A stretch of DNA of 47,093 nt from Pseudomonadota bacterium (GTDB taxonomy: Bacteria; Pseudomonadota; Gammaproteobacteria; Pseudomonadales; Pseudomonadaceae). The stretch spans positions 1-47,093 of the forward strand of contig JAEYXX010000138.1 of the NCBI GenBank assembly GCA_023431055.1, in the 5' to 3' direction. Both the position numbers and the translations under genes were made by a program. The stretch's first letter is position 1, and every line of letters starts with the position of its first letter. The notes beneath the pieces were generated by a model. That model was not told the origin of the DNA. It made no database searches and saw only the letters and a program-made list of their open reading frames with translations. Positions 35,206 to 43,254 of this stretch are shown piece by piece.

Positions 35206-35239
35206 TTGACTTATGTTTTTCGCATAACTACCTTATGCG
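35206..35239. promoter_or_regulatory. Early promoter and repressor operator
   Basis: A perfect inverted repeat CGCATAA-CTACC-TTATGCG (35221-35239) lies between the divergent repressor and early genes. A rightward -35 TTGACT (35206-35211) pairs with TACCTT (35229-35234) at 17 nt, so repressor bound to the palindrome would cover the -10. Half sites recur: TTATGTTTTTCGCATAA just left, and TTATGC at 35181-35186 near the repressor start. Confidence 0.65.
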
Positions 35240-35277
35240 CAATGAGTACAGATTAACTCCAAGAGAGTAGCCAAACC

Positions 35278-35601
35278 ATGATGGCCTTCTACAAAACCTA
35301 TGCCGCCCTTGTTAAGCACCTGCAAGCCGCCTACCCGTCCGGTACGGAGCTGTCCGCTGACCAGCACGAACTGCTGGGTAGCGCCGAGGCCTATCTGCCC
35401 ATTCTCGAAATGCAGTGTGACGCCGCCGCCAGCGTCTGCGGGGTGGCCGAGGACCTTGATCTACTGCTCGCTGATCCCGAACAGATTGCACGGCTGCTGG
35501 CCGGCTTACGGCCTGGCATCCGCGTGATCCTGGCGGGAGCTAGGGAAGTGGCGACATTCGCCGCTAACTCAGCCTCCCTGCTCAACGGCAACCGCCAATG
35601 A
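35278..35601 (+). CDS. Hypothetical early protein
   Basis: 107 aa, MMAFYKTYAALVKHLQAAYPSGTELSADQHELLGSAEAYLPILE, mainly helical, no family recognised. First gene of the rightward early operon, where P2 has cox. It lacks an evident helix-turn-helix, so Cox function is not supported by sequence. AGAGAGTAG precedes the ATG weakly. Overlaps the next gene by ATGA. Confidence 0.7.
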   Translation: MMAFYKTYAALVKHLQAAYPSGTELSADQHELLGSAEAYLPILEMQCDAAASVCGVAEDLDLLLADPEQIARLLAGLRPGIRVILAGAREVATFAANSASLLNGNRQ

Positions 35602-35846
35602 GGCACGCCATGAACTCGAATCAAATCCGCGCTCGCCTAATCGAGCAAGGCAGCAACTTCCGCCAGTTCGCCCTGGCCCACGGCTACGACCCGCGCACCG
35701 TCACGCAAACGGTGACGCGCTGGGCAGGCTCCCAGGAACTGCCCAACGGCCGTATCGCCTTCTCAATCATGCGCGACCTATCCAAACAGGTCGGCACCGA
35801 GCTGATCCCCGGCCTGCTCGCTCACCCCTTCGCCAACGCCAGCTGA
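35598..35846 (+). CDS. Small phage DNA-binding-like protein (BcepMu gp16-type)
   Basis: 82 aa. NSNQIRARLIEQGSNFRQFALAHGYDPRTVTQTVTRWAG resembles the BcepMu gp16-type phage family, a helix-turn-helix-like fold. As the second early gene it is a better candidate than its neighbour for a Cox/Cro-like regulator. The ATG overlapping the upstream stop is used; a second ATG four codons in is possible. Confidence 0.7.
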   Translation: MRHAMNSNQIRARLIEQGSNFRQFALAHGYDPRTVTQTVTRWAGSQELPNGRIAFSIMRDLSKQVGTELIPGLLAHPFANAS

Positions 35847-35883
35847 ACCTTAACTGCCAGCCCAGGCCACGAGGTACAAGAAA

Positions 35884-36360
35884 GTGCAACGCGAAATTCT
35901 TGCCAGCCGCCGCCGCGCGGTCATTGCCGCCGTCGGCGCCTTCCCCGGCGGGCGCGACTGCGCCGCCGCTCACTTGGGGCTGGACCTCAAGCGGTTCGAC
36001 AACCAGCTGTACGAGAACCCCGGTCATCGCCCGCTCTCGGACGAACAGGTGGCGCAACTGGAGCGCGTGGCCGGCACCACCCTGCTGGTGGACTACCTCT
36101 GCGCCCTGTACGGCGGCGTGTTCGTGCCCATGCCCGAGGCCAGCACGCTGGAAAACCTCGACCTCTACAGCCGCGCCCTGGCCACCGACGTGGCCGAAGG
36201 CAAGGTCAACCAGATCATCGCCCAAGCCCTGCACGATGGCCGCCTGGACGAAGCCGAGCTGGCCGAAATCGTCGCCGCCCACCGCCAACACATTGCCGCA
36301 CGCCACGCCGAAGTCGGCGCGGTCATCACCCTGCACCGCAAAGAAGGAGCCAAACCATGA
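35884..36360 (+). CDS. CII-family phage regulator
   Basis: 158 aa resembling the phage CII/CP76 family of P2-186-like phages: N-terminal helices with LGLDLKRFDNQLYENPGHRPLSDEQVAQLERVAGTTLLVDYLCALYG. In 186, CII activates the repressor promoter to favour lysogeny. Start GTG with GAGG upstream. It overlaps the antirepressor-like gene by ATGA. Confidence 0.8.
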   Translation: MQREILASRRRAVIAAVGAFPGGRDCAAAHLGLDLKRFDNQLYENPGHRPLSDEQVAQLERVAGTTLLVDYLCALYGGVFVPMPEASTLENLDLYSRALATDVAEGKVNQIIAQALHDGRLDEAELAEIVAAHRQHIAARHAEVGAVITLHRKEGAKP

Positions 36361-36896
36361 CCCAGCAACTGATTCCCGTATTCAACGGTGCCCTTGGCGA
36401 CCGCCAGCAACAGCTTTGCGATGCTCAGGATTTGCACACTTTCCTGAGCGTACAGACCCGTTTCAACGACTGGGTCGCGCGCCGCATCGAGCAATATGGC
36501 TTCATTGAAGGCGAGGACTTTTACTCATTCCTGAGTAAAAGTGAGGGTGGTCGCCCGAGTACGCAGTACCACCTCACCCTCGACACTGCCAAGGAATTGG
36601 CCATGGTCGAGAACAACGACCAGGGCCGCCAGGTGCGCCGCTATTTCATCGCCATGGAGCGTGAAGCGCGCGAGAGCCGTGGCGTGTCCTACCTCAGCGT
36701 TGCCCAGCAACTGGCCTTTCACCGCCAGGTGCCCAAGCTGCTCAGCCAGCTCAAGGCGGAAACCACGCCGGCCATCCGCGCCACCTTGCACGCACAGCTG
36801 GTGCAGCACTGCCACCTGCTGGCCTTGCCGGTGCCCGCCATCGACAGCGTGGGCCGCGCCAAGCCGGAAACCGGCGATCTGTTCCCGGCCAAGTGA
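36357..36896 (+). CDS. AntA/AntB-family antirepressor-like protein
   Basis: 179 aa. The N-terminal AntA/AntB domain (about 15-95) is clear: LCDAQDLHTFLSVQTRFNDWVARRIEQYGFIEGEDFYSF, then YHLTLDTAKELAMVENNDQGRQVRRYFIAMERE. Such proteins counter phage repressors. The C-terminal part lacks the usual large antirepressor domain and ends in a Pro-rich tail. Position between CII-like and Ogr-like genes suggests a switch to lytic growth. Confidence 0.85.
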   Translation: MTQQLIPVFNGALGDRQQQLCDAQDLHTFLSVQTRFNDWVARRIEQYGFIEGEDFYSFLSKSEGGRPSTQYHLTLDTAKELAMVENNDQGRQVRRYFIAMEREARESRGVSYLSVAQQLAFHRQVPKLLSQLKAETTPAIRATLHAQLVQHCHLLALPVPAIDSVGRAKPETGDLFPAK

Positions 36897-36918
36897 TCCC
36901 AGTACAGGAGCCGTCAGC

Positions 36919-37209
36919 ATGAAGCTCGCCGCCCGTAAATGCCCGGCGTGCCTCGGCGCGCTCTACATCCGCACCAGCCGCGAAGAAACCCCCTGTTTCA
37001 CCAGCATGTACTACCAATGCAGCAACGTGGTGTGTGGCGCGACGTTCAGCGGCACGCAAACCATCGACAAGCAGCTCAGCCCCTCGGGCATCGAGCGCCC
37101 ATTGATGCAACTGCCCATCGCCCCGGCCATGGAGCGCATGAAGGCCCTGCAGGCCATGCGCCCCGAATCGGACCAGCTCGACCTGCTCGATCAGGAGGCC
37201 ACCGCATGA
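36919..37209 (+). CDS. ogr: Ogr/Delta-family zinc-finger late transcription activator
   Basis: 96 aa. CPAC (residues 8-11 area) and CSNVVCGATF form the Cys4 zinc-finger pattern of P2 Ogr and P4 Delta (Ogr itself reads CPLC ... CQNVNCSATF). These bind the dyad upstream of late promoters and recruit RNA polymerase through the alpha subunit; four matching promoters exist in this prophage. CAGGAG precedes the ATG. P2 ogr follows gene D; here it lies in the early region. The C-terminal 45 residues extend past the finger. Confidence 0.88.
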   Translation: MKLAARKCPACLGALYIRTSREETPCFTSMYYQCSNVVCGATFSGTQTIDKQLSPSGIERPLMQLPIAPAMERMKALQAMRPESDQLDLLDQEATA

Positions 37210-37487
37210 ACATCGCCACCGACCAGCTGCCGCACGACTACCGCAGCCAGATGCAGGCCCAGGCCAAGGCGTACCTGCAGGCACACCGAGCCGAGCACTT
37301 GGGCGATGACGCCCAGCTGATCGAGCGCACCACCAGCCACCTGGTACATCAGTTCGACGTGCCGCTGTTCCTGGCGCCGCGCCTGGTAGAGCTGGCCATC
37401 ACCGAGCTGCGGCCTGGCTCTGGAACATGGTTCGGCATCGACCTGGCCAGCGGGCCGGACAGCCCAGGCCACCAGTACTTCACCTAA
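37206..37487 (+). CDS. Hypothetical early protein
   Basis: 93 aa, MNIATDQLPHDYRSQMQAQAKAYLQAHRAEHLGDDAQLIERTT, helical N-terminal half and a short C-terminal GTWFGIDLASGPDSPG segment. No family recognised. Overlaps the ogr stop by ATGA. Confidence 0.7.
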   Translation: MNIATDQLPHDYRSQMQAQAKAYLQAHRAEHLGDDAQLIERTTSHLVHQFDVPLFLAPRLVELAITELRPGSGTWFGIDLASGPDSPGHQYFT

Positions 37488-37560
37488 CCCAGCACCGCCC
37501 AACCCCTGCCCGCCTTGCGTGGGTAAGGGGAAGTTGCACCCAGCATTCGAGGTATGCGCC

Positions 37561-37794
37561 ATGCAAAACGCCGTCGAAATCCAGTTGCAAATGCCCAAGC
37601 CCGTGGCCGAGGCATGGCTGCTGACCCTGCGCGAGGAACTGCGCCAGGGCCTGCAGCTGCATTGGTACGCCGACCGTTACCGCACCGTGCCGGCTGGCCT
37701 GCGCACGGCTCGCATCCTCACCGACTACCCGGCCCTCGCCGGCCACAAACGCACCATCGGCGCGCTGAAAGCCGCGCTTACAGCCGCCCAGTAA
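37561..37794 (+). CDS. Hypothetical early protein
   Basis: 77 aa, MQNAVEIQLQMPKPVAEAWLLTLREELRQGLQLHWYADRYRTVPAGL, soluble and mostly helical. No family recognised. GAGGT is found 9 nt ahead of the ATG. A GC-rich hairpin (CCCCTGCCC/GGGTAAGGGG, about 37504-37530) lies in the gap before it. Confidence 0.7.
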   Translation: MQNAVEIQLQMPKPVAEAWLLTLREELRQGLQLHWYADRYRTVPAGLRTARILTDYPALAGHKRTIGALKAALTAAQ

Positions 37795-37805
37795 GGACTA
37801 GCACC

Positions 37806-38045
37806 ATGCCAACGCCCAACCACCCAGCCCTGCCCCTGTGCTGCCAACTGGCGGCACAGCCCGAGCGCACCTTGTTTGCGTTCTGGCTCGACGCCTTGCT
37901 CACTGATCCGGCGCGAGAGTTCCGCCGTAATGCTGAGTTGATCCTCAAAGGCATGCTCTGCGGCTACACCGAGATTGGTCTGATCGACAACAACCAGCGC
38001 AGGGCGATGAGCAATGAACTGACTGCCTTCGGAGCCACCGTATGA
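37806..38045 (+). CDS. Hypothetical early protein
   Basis: 79 aa, MPTPNHPALPLCCQLAAQPERTLFAFWLDALLTDPAREFRRNAELILKG. No family recognised. It is coupled to the primase-helicase gene by an ATGA overlap, which hints at a replication-related role, without direct evidence. Confidence 0.7.
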   Translation: MPTPNHPALPLCCQLAAQPERTLFAFWLDALLTDPAREFRRNAELILKGMLCGYTEIGLIDNNQRRAMSNELTAFGATV

Positions 38046-40897
38046 GCACCATGCACGCCTCCCTGCGCGACGACGTGCTCAAGCGCCTGCGCGACGAGTT
38101 CCCCGACCTCAAGCCCGTCCGTGGCACCAAATACATGCGCAAGGGCAAGTGCCCGGCCTGCGGCAAGCCGGAGCTGTACACCTTCACCGACTCGCCCTGG
38201 CTGCTGATCTGCGGCCGTGGCAAGTGCGGCGCGCAGTACCACGTCAAGGATCGTTACGACGATCTGTTCAACGACTGGAGCGAGCGCGTACCGTCCACCG
38301 ACCAGCAGCCCAACGCCACCGCCCGCGCCTACCTGGAGTTCGCCCGCGGCTTCCGCCTGGAGCTGATCGAGGGCTGGTTTACCCAGGAGAATTTCTGGTC
38401 CCGCGAGCTCAGCGCCGGCAGCGCCACCGTGCGTTTCCCGCTCACCAAGGGCGGCTACTGGGAAAGGTTGATCGACAGGCCCGAACGCTTCGGCAAGCAG
38501 AAGGCCCGCTTTGCCCCTGGCGCCAGCTACAAGGGCGTGTGGTGGTGCCCGCCCTCGATCGACCCGACCCAGGTCAGCGAGCTGCACATCGTCGAGGGCA
38601 TCTTCGACGCCATCGCCTTGCTGCATCACAACGTGCCGGCCGTCTCGGCCATGAGCTGCAACGCCTTCCCCGAGCAATCGCTGCGCGAGCTCAAGCAAGC
38701 CTGCGTCGACGCCGACCGCCGCCTGCCCACCCTGGTGTGGGCGCTGGACAACGAGCCAGTGGCGCGCAGCTACACCCGCAAGTGGGTGGCCCAGGCCCGC
38801 GCCATGGGCTTCACCTGCGAAGCCGCGCTGATCCCGCAGAAGGGCAAGAAGGTCGATTGGAACGACCTGCACCAGCGCTGGGCCTTTATCGACGACGCCG
38901 AACAGCGCGCCGAGCGCGTAGCCGCCGACCTGGACGAAGCCCGCTACCAGGGCGCCCTGCTGATCGCCGAGAACGCCAGCGAGAAAGGCTTGCTGATCTA
39001 CCAGCGCAACGAGTGGCGCGAGTTTCACTTCGGCTTCGACAACCGCATGTACTGGTGGTCGCTCGATATGGGCGAGTACAACAAGGCACGGCAGGCAATC
39101 GAGAGCGACGAGAACGGCGAACACCGCGAGCTGAGCAACGCGCAGATCCGTGAGAAGGCACTGCGCATGTCCAACAGCGTGGTGGAAATCGCCAACTGCT
39201 ACTTCGAGGCCTTGTACTTCCAGCGCAACGAGATTACCGACGAATCCTGGTACTACCTGCGCGTGGACTTCCCCCACGGCGCGCCGAGTGTGAAGAACAC
39301 CTTCACCGCCACCCACATCGCCGCCGCCAGCGAGTTCAAGAAGCGCCTGCTGGGCATGGCTGCCGGCGCCATGTACACCGGTACCGGCCAGCAGCTCGAA
39401 AAGATCATGAAGCTGCAGACCTACGGCATCAAAACCGTCGAGACGATTGATTTCGTCGGCTACAGCCGCGACCACGGCTGCTACGTGTTCGGCGATATCG
39501 CGGTGAGAGACGGCCAGGTCTACGAGGCCAACGCCGAGGACTATTTCGAGTTCGGCAAACTGCGCATCAAAACCCTGCAAAAGGGCGTCACCATCCGCCC
39601 CAGCCGCGACGCCAAGGCCTACAGCAGCGAGTGGTTCAAGCTGCTGTGGACGTGCTTCGGCGCTCAGGGCGCTGTGGCCCTGGTGTGGTTTTTCGGCTCG
39701 CTGTTCTGTGAGCAAATCCGCGCGCGCTGGCAGTCCTACCCCTTCCTGGAGGCAACGGGCGAGGCCGGCGCCGGTAAAACCACCCTGCTCAACCTGCTGT
39801 GGAAGTTGCTGGGCCGCGCCGGCTATGAAGGCTTCGACCCGATGAAGTCCACCAAAGCGGGCAGATCGCGCCTGATGGGCCAGGTGGCGGGCATGCCCGT
39901 GGTGTATCTGGAGGCCGACCGCCACAGCGACGATAAGCCCCACGCCAAGACTTTCGAGTGGGACGAGCTGAAAGACTTCTTCGGCGGCGGCACCCTGGCC
40001 ACCAAGGGCGTGAAAACAGCGGGCAACGAGACCTATGAGCCGCCCTTTCGCGGCACCATCGCCATCAGCCAGAACGCCGCCGTAGTCGCGCATGAAGCGA
40101 TCATGACGCGCATCTGCAAGCTGCATTTCGTGCGCCCCCAGGTCACGCCCGAGAGCCGCGCAGCGGCAGACAAACTCAACGCCCTGGACGGCGACATGCT
40201 CAGCCACTTCCTGCTGCTGGCCATCAAGGCCGAAGCCGGCGTGCTGGATGCCTTCGCCGAATACTTCCCCGGCTATGAATCGCGCCTGCGCCGCCTGCAC
40301 ACCCACTGCTGGCAGTGCGAAACGCCCTACGCCACGGCCAACGAAAGCCACGCCTGCCCCAGCTGCGGCAACACGCTGCGCGGCTACATCCGCGTCGAGC
40401 GCATCAGCAAGAACCACGCAATGCTGCTGGCCCTGCTGCACTGCCTGCGCCAGGTGGTGCCGATCAGCGACGCCCAGGTCAGCGCCACGCAACGGCAGAT
40501 CATCACCATGGCCCTGGAGCGCCAAGCCTCGATCAGCGCCGACCACCAGCACGTCGCCGAGTTCTGGGAAGTGTTCGACTTCCTGGAGGGCCTGGACGGC
40601 GAAGGCCCGGTGGTCAACCACAGCAACAAGCCCGAGACCGGCGAAATCGCCATCAACCTCAACGACTTCTACGAACGCGCCCAGGAGCACAAGCAAAAGC
40701 TGCCGGACATCAACGTGCTGCGCGACCTGCTCAAAGAAAGCCGCTCGCGCAAGTTCGTCGAGGCCAACGTCGCCGTGGCCAGCGCCGTGCGCAAGCACCA
40801 GGCCAGGCGCGCCAACCTCACCGTCTTCAAGTCCCCCACCGTCAAGTGCTGGATCTTCCAGCAGCAACCCACCGCTGGCTCGGCAAAGCCGGCATAA
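38042..40897 (+). CDS. Toprim primase-helicase fusion
   Basis: 951 aa replication protein. A zinc ribbon (Cys37, Cys40, Cys57, Cys62) opens a primase part; a toprim core follows (HIVEGIFDAIAL about 182-193, then WALDNE about 232-237). A P-loop ATPase of helicase type has Walker A GEAGAGKTT at 573-581 and Walker B MPVVYLEADRH. A second ribbon (Cys756, Cys759, Cys773, Cys776) sits in the C-terminal part. P2 gpA is instead a rolling-circle nickase; no HUH motif is seen here, so replication is probably by primed theta-type initiation. The last codons form the first CGGCAA hairpin. Confidence 0.85.
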   Translation: MSTMHASLRDDVLKRLRDEFPDLKPVRGTKYMRKGKCPACGKPELYTFTDSPWLLICGRGKCGAQYHVKDRYDDLFNDWSERVPSTDQQPNATARAYLEFARGFRLELIEGWFTQENFWSRELSAGSATVRFPLTKGGYWERLIDRPERFGKQKARFAPGASYKGVWWCPPSIDPTQVSELHIVEGIFDAIALLHHNVPAVSAMSCNAFPEQSLRELKQACVDADRRLPTLVWALDNEPVARSYTRKWVAQARAMGFTCEAALIPQKGKKVDWNDLHQRWAFIDDAEQRAERVAADLDEARYQGALLIAENASEKGLLIYQRNEWREFHFGFDNRMYWWSLDMGEYNKARQAIESDENGEHRELSNAQIREKALRMSNSVVEIANCYFEALYFQRNEITDESWYYLRVDFPHGAPSVKNTFTATHIAAASEFKKRLLGMAAGAMYTGTGQQLEKIMKLQTYGIKTVETIDFVGYSRDHGCYVFGDIAVRDGQVYEANAEDYFEFGKLRIKTLQKGVTIRPSRDAKAYSSEWFKLLWTCFGAQGAVALVWFFGSLFCEQIRARWQSYPFLEATGEAGAGKTTLLNLLWKLLGRAGYEGFDPMKSTKAGRSRLMGQVAGMPVVYLEADRHSDDKPHAKTFEWDELKDFFGGGTLATKGVKTAGNETYEPPFRGTIAISQNAAVVAHEAIMTRICKLHFVRPQVTPESRAAADKLNALDGDMLSHFLLLAIKAEAGVLDAFAEYFPGYESRLRRLHTHCWQCETPYATANESHACPSCGNTLRGYIRVERISKNHAMLLALLHCLRQVVPISDAQVSATQRQIITMALERQASISADHQHVAEFWEVFDFLEGLDGEGPVVNHSNKPETGEIAINLNDFYERAQEHKQKLPDINVLRDLLKESRSRKFVEANVAVASAVRKHQARRANLTVFKSPTVKCWIFQQQPTAGSAKPA

Positions 40898-40918
40898 CCC
40901 CGAAGGAGAACCACCATG
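40875..40918 (+). promoter_or_regulatory. CGGCAA hairpin/start element, copy 1
   Basis: CTGGCT (40875-40880), CGGCAA loop (40881-40886), AGCCGG (40887-40892), then the shared block CCGAAGGAGAACCACCATG ending in the start codon of the small membrane protein gene. The stem lies in the last codons of the primase-helicase gene. It is the weakest of the four stems (6 bp with one G-U). Confidence 0.65.
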
Positions 40919-41041
40919 CAAATCGACCACGAACCCCGCGTAGACAAGGCCATCACCCTGCTCGGCAGCGGCCTGGCGCTCGTTGCGCTGTTCACGCTGT
41001 GCAGCTTCGCCCCGGAAGCGCTGCTCGCCATCACCCACTGA
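40916..41041 (+). CDS. Small single-span membrane protein
   Basis: 41 aa, MQIDHEPRVDKAITLLGSGLALVALFTLCSFAPEALLAITH. One hydrophobic stretch (about 13-38). A short gene, but the ideal AAGGAG at 7 nt and the same leader as three other genes support it. Function unknown. Confidence 0.65.
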   Translation: MQIDHEPRVDKAITLLGSGLALVALFTLCSFAPEALLAITH

Positions 41042-41048
41042 CCCAACC

Positions 41049-41100
41049 GCCCAGGCGCGGCAACGCCTGGGCAACCCACCCCCGAAGGAGAACCACCATG
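41049..41100 (+). promoter_or_regulatory. CGGCAA hairpin/start element, copy 2
   Basis: GCCCAGGCG (41049-41057), CGGCAA loop (41058-41063), CGCCTGGGC (41064-41072): a perfect 9-bp stem. It is followed by AACCCACC and CCCGAAGGAGAACCACCATG ending at the ATG of the ATPase gene. Confidence 0.75.
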
Positions 41101-41922
41101 CAGAACACCAACCAAACCCCGAAATGGCTCGACCTGTTCATCACCGCGTTCGGCACCCAGGGCCTGATCGCCCTCGCCTGGTGGGCCGGTGCCTTCCACG
41201 CCCAGCGCGTCCGCGAACTGCAGGCCACCTACCCCATCCTGCAGATCACCGGCGGCGCCGGCGTGGGCAAGTCCACGCTGGTGGCCAACCTGTGGAAGAT
41301 GGCCGGCAGCGAGGGCGAGAGCCGCAACGCTGACAGCTGCAGCATGGGCGCCTTGCTCGCCTTCCTCGTCCGCGCCATCAATCGCCCCGTGGTGGTGGAA
41401 GAGAACAACCACGGCGGCGAGTGCTTCGATTGGGGAGTCCTGCGCCAGTGCTACGACGGAGCCGTGCTCCCCGTGCGCGTCAGCGGCACCGACGAAACGG
41501 TCAACACCTTCACCTTCCAGGGCGCGCTGGCATTCGTCGGCGGCGAAACCGAGGTGCTCAATCGCCGCATCGTGAATATCCACCTGGTGCGCCAACCGCG
41601 TACCGATGGCCACCGCTCCGCGGTCGATGCACTGCATGAACTGCCCATCACCGATATGTGCCAGTTCGTCGAGGCGGTGCGTATGAACCGCGAACAGGTG
41701 GTTTACCGCCTCGGCCACGTCCCGGCCTACGCCGAGAGCCTGCGCAAAGAGACGGCGCCAGGCCTGCACCACGGCATTGCCCGCAACCACGCACAGCTGC
41801 TCGCCCTGCTCGATCTGCTGGCCGACCTGTTCCACATCCCCGCCGACGCCCTGCACCACGCTCACACCGAGGTGTGCGGCATGGCCTGGGTGCATGCGGA
41901 TAGCAAGGGAGCGCAGGCATGA
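41098..41922 (+). CDS. P-loop ATPase, paralogue of the primase-helicase ATPase domain
   Basis: 274 aa. Walker A GGAGVGKST at 52-60, Walker B-like RPVVVEENN at 96-104. The first 70 residues align with the primase-helicase around its P-loop: both have FG-x-QG-x2-AL-x-W-x2-G, YP-x-L, TG-x-AG-x-GK-x-T-L and LWK in register. It therefore looks like a duplicated helicase domain that lost the primase part. It may form mixed rings with the large protein or regulate it. Confidence 0.75.
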   Translation: MQNTNQTPKWLDLFITAFGTQGLIALAWWAGAFHAQRVRELQATYPILQITGGAGVGKSTLVANLWKMAGSEGESRNADSCSMGALLAFLVRAINRPVVVEENNHGGECFDWGVLRQCYDGAVLPVRVSGTDETVNTFTFQGALAFVGGETEVLNRRIVNIHLVRQPRTDGHRSAVDALHELPITDMCQFVEAVRMNREQVVYRLGHVPAYAESLRKETAPGLHHGIARNHAQLLALLDLLADLFHIPADALHHAHTEVCGMAWVHADSKGAQA

Positions 41923-42233
41923 GCAACGAACTCACCTGCACCGTCACCGAGCGCGGCTTCCCCTACATCAGCTTTGAAGACCGCTACGGCGAAAGCTGCT
42001 CCCTGCAGATCAGCAGCCTGGCCGGCGAGCAAGTGCATTGCTGGTTTGGCGTCACCAACCCATCCGTCCAGGTCATGGAGCAAGGCAAGGGCTGGCAGCC
42101 CGTAGCACTGCCAAAAGGCGCCCTGATCAACAGCCGCATGCACCTGAGCCAGGACCAGGTGCGCGCCTTGCTGCCGCACCTGCAGGCCTTCGCAGAAACC
42201 GGCGAGTTCGCCTTCGACCCTCTCACCTGCTGA
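41919..42233 (+). CDS. Hypothetical early protein
   Basis: 104 aa, MSNELTCTVTERGFPYISFEDRYGESCSLQISSLAGEQVHCWFGV, mostly beta at the N-terminus and helical at the C-terminus (HLSQDQVRALLPHLQAFAETGEF). No family recognised. Translationally coupled to the ATPase gene by ATGA. Confidence 0.7.
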   Translation: MSNELTCTVTERGFPYISFEDRYGESCSLQISSLAGEQVHCWFGVTNPSVQVMEQGKGWQPVALPKGALINSRMHLSQDQVRALLPHLQAFAETGEFAFDPLTC

Positions 42234-42244
42234 CCCAACCCAGC

Positions 42245-42293
42245 CCCGCCGAGCGGCAACTCGGCGGGACTGCCCCGAAGGAGAACCACCATG
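42245..42293 (+). promoter_or_regulatory. CGGCAA hairpin/start element, copy 3
   Basis: CCCGCCGAG (42245-42253), CGGCAA loop (42254-42259), CTCGGCGGG (42260-42268): a perfect 9-bp stem of different sequence from copy 2, with the same loop. It is followed by ACTGCC and CCGAAGGAGAACCACCATG. Confidence 0.75.
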
Positions 42294-43250
42294 CACCTAC
42301 AACCCCACCACCGCTGGCCGCTACTGGCCATGGTCGCCGCCCTGGCGGGCGTCACGGCCACATCGGTGGCCATGGCCATCGCCGCGCTGATCGACGCGCC
42401 AGTGCTCGCCGCACTGTTCGCCGCCGCCGCCGTGGTGCTGGACCTGTTCAAGTACGCCGCCTGGCCGTTGGCCCTGATGCTGCTGGCAGCCCGCCGCACC
42501 CTGGCCGCGCTGCTGATGATGGCCAGCGCCCTGGCCCTGGGCGCCGTTTCCGGCTGGGCCACCTACGACCGGCTGATGACCTCGATCATCACCAGCCAGG
42601 CCGAGCACCAGGCGCACACAGAACAACGTCAGGCCGACCTGCTGGAGCTGCGCCAGGCCGACGCCGCCCGCATCGAGCAGCTCGACGCCGAAGCCGCCGC
42701 CGTCCATCACCAGGCCAACGCCCTGCGCGAACGCGGCATGGTCACCCGCGCCCTGGAGCTGGAGGCCGCCGCCCTCGCCCGCATCGACACCCTGCGCGCC
42801 ACCGCCCAGCAGCGCCGCGACAGCGCATCGCAAGAGCTCACCGCCCTGCGCAGCAAGCCGGCCAAGGCCGCAGGCCTACCCCAGGCGCTGGCCACCCTGC
42901 TGTGCATCGGCTTCGCCCTGGCGCTGGAGGTAGTGCCGGCGCTGATTCTCTGCGCGCTGCGCCCCGCACCCGTTACCGAAACCGCCCGCGCTACTGCACC
43001 GGCACGCCAGAAACACGCCGAGGAACGCACTCAGGAACAACCGGAAACCGAGCCGGAAACGCCAGCAGGCCCAGACCTGCCCGCCGAACTGCTGCAACTG
43101 ATCGCCCGCACCGAAAGCGGCGCCAAGCTGGCCGTGCGGCAGGTCGCGCGGGAATTGAGAATGGGCAGCGAGAGAACCACCCGACTGATGCAGCAGGCCA
43201 CAGAAGCGGGCCTGCTGAGCAAGACCGCCGCCGGCTACGTGGCGGCATAA
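42291..43250 (+). CDS. Membrane protein with coiled coil and winged-helix-like C-terminus
   Basis: 319 aa. Hydrophobic segments at about 9-32, 36-55, 60-66 and 71-89 are followed by a coiled coil (about 100-185, HQAHTEQRQADLLELRQADAARIEQL), another membrane span (about 197-218), a Pro/Glu-rich linker, and a C-terminal winged-helix-like piece (AVRQVARELRMGSERTTRLMQQATEAGLL). It could tether phage or host DNA to the inner membrane. No known family assigned. Confidence 0.7.
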   Translation: MHLQPHHRWPLLAMVAALAGVTATSVAMAIAALIDAPVLAALFAAAAVVLDLFKYAAWPLALMLLAARRTLAALLMMASALALGAVSGWATYDRLMTSIITSQAEHQAHTEQRQADLLELRQADAARIEQLDAEAAAVHHQANALRERGMVTRALELEAAALARIDTLRATAQQRRDSASQELTALRSKPAKAAGLPQALATLLCIGFALALEVVPALILCALRPAPVTETARATAPARQKHAEERTQEQPETEPETPAGPDLPAELLQLIARTESGAKLAVRQVARELRMGSERTTRLMQQATEAGLLSKTAAGYVAA

Positions 43251-43254
43251 AAAA

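Noticed and set aside
37964..41074. Very long - strand open frame (1036 codons) opposite the primase-helicase
   Set aside because: It is a shadow of GC-rich codon usage: rich in Gly/Ala/Val/Leu/Gln, no domain, no ribosome site, and it runs opposite a protein with clear zinc, toprim and Walker motifs.
40315..41097. Upstream extension of the ATPase gene frame across the primase-helicase
   Set aside because: Arg/Gln/Pro-rich frameshadow; the ATG at 41098 has an ideal ribosome site and the protein then aligns with its paralogue.
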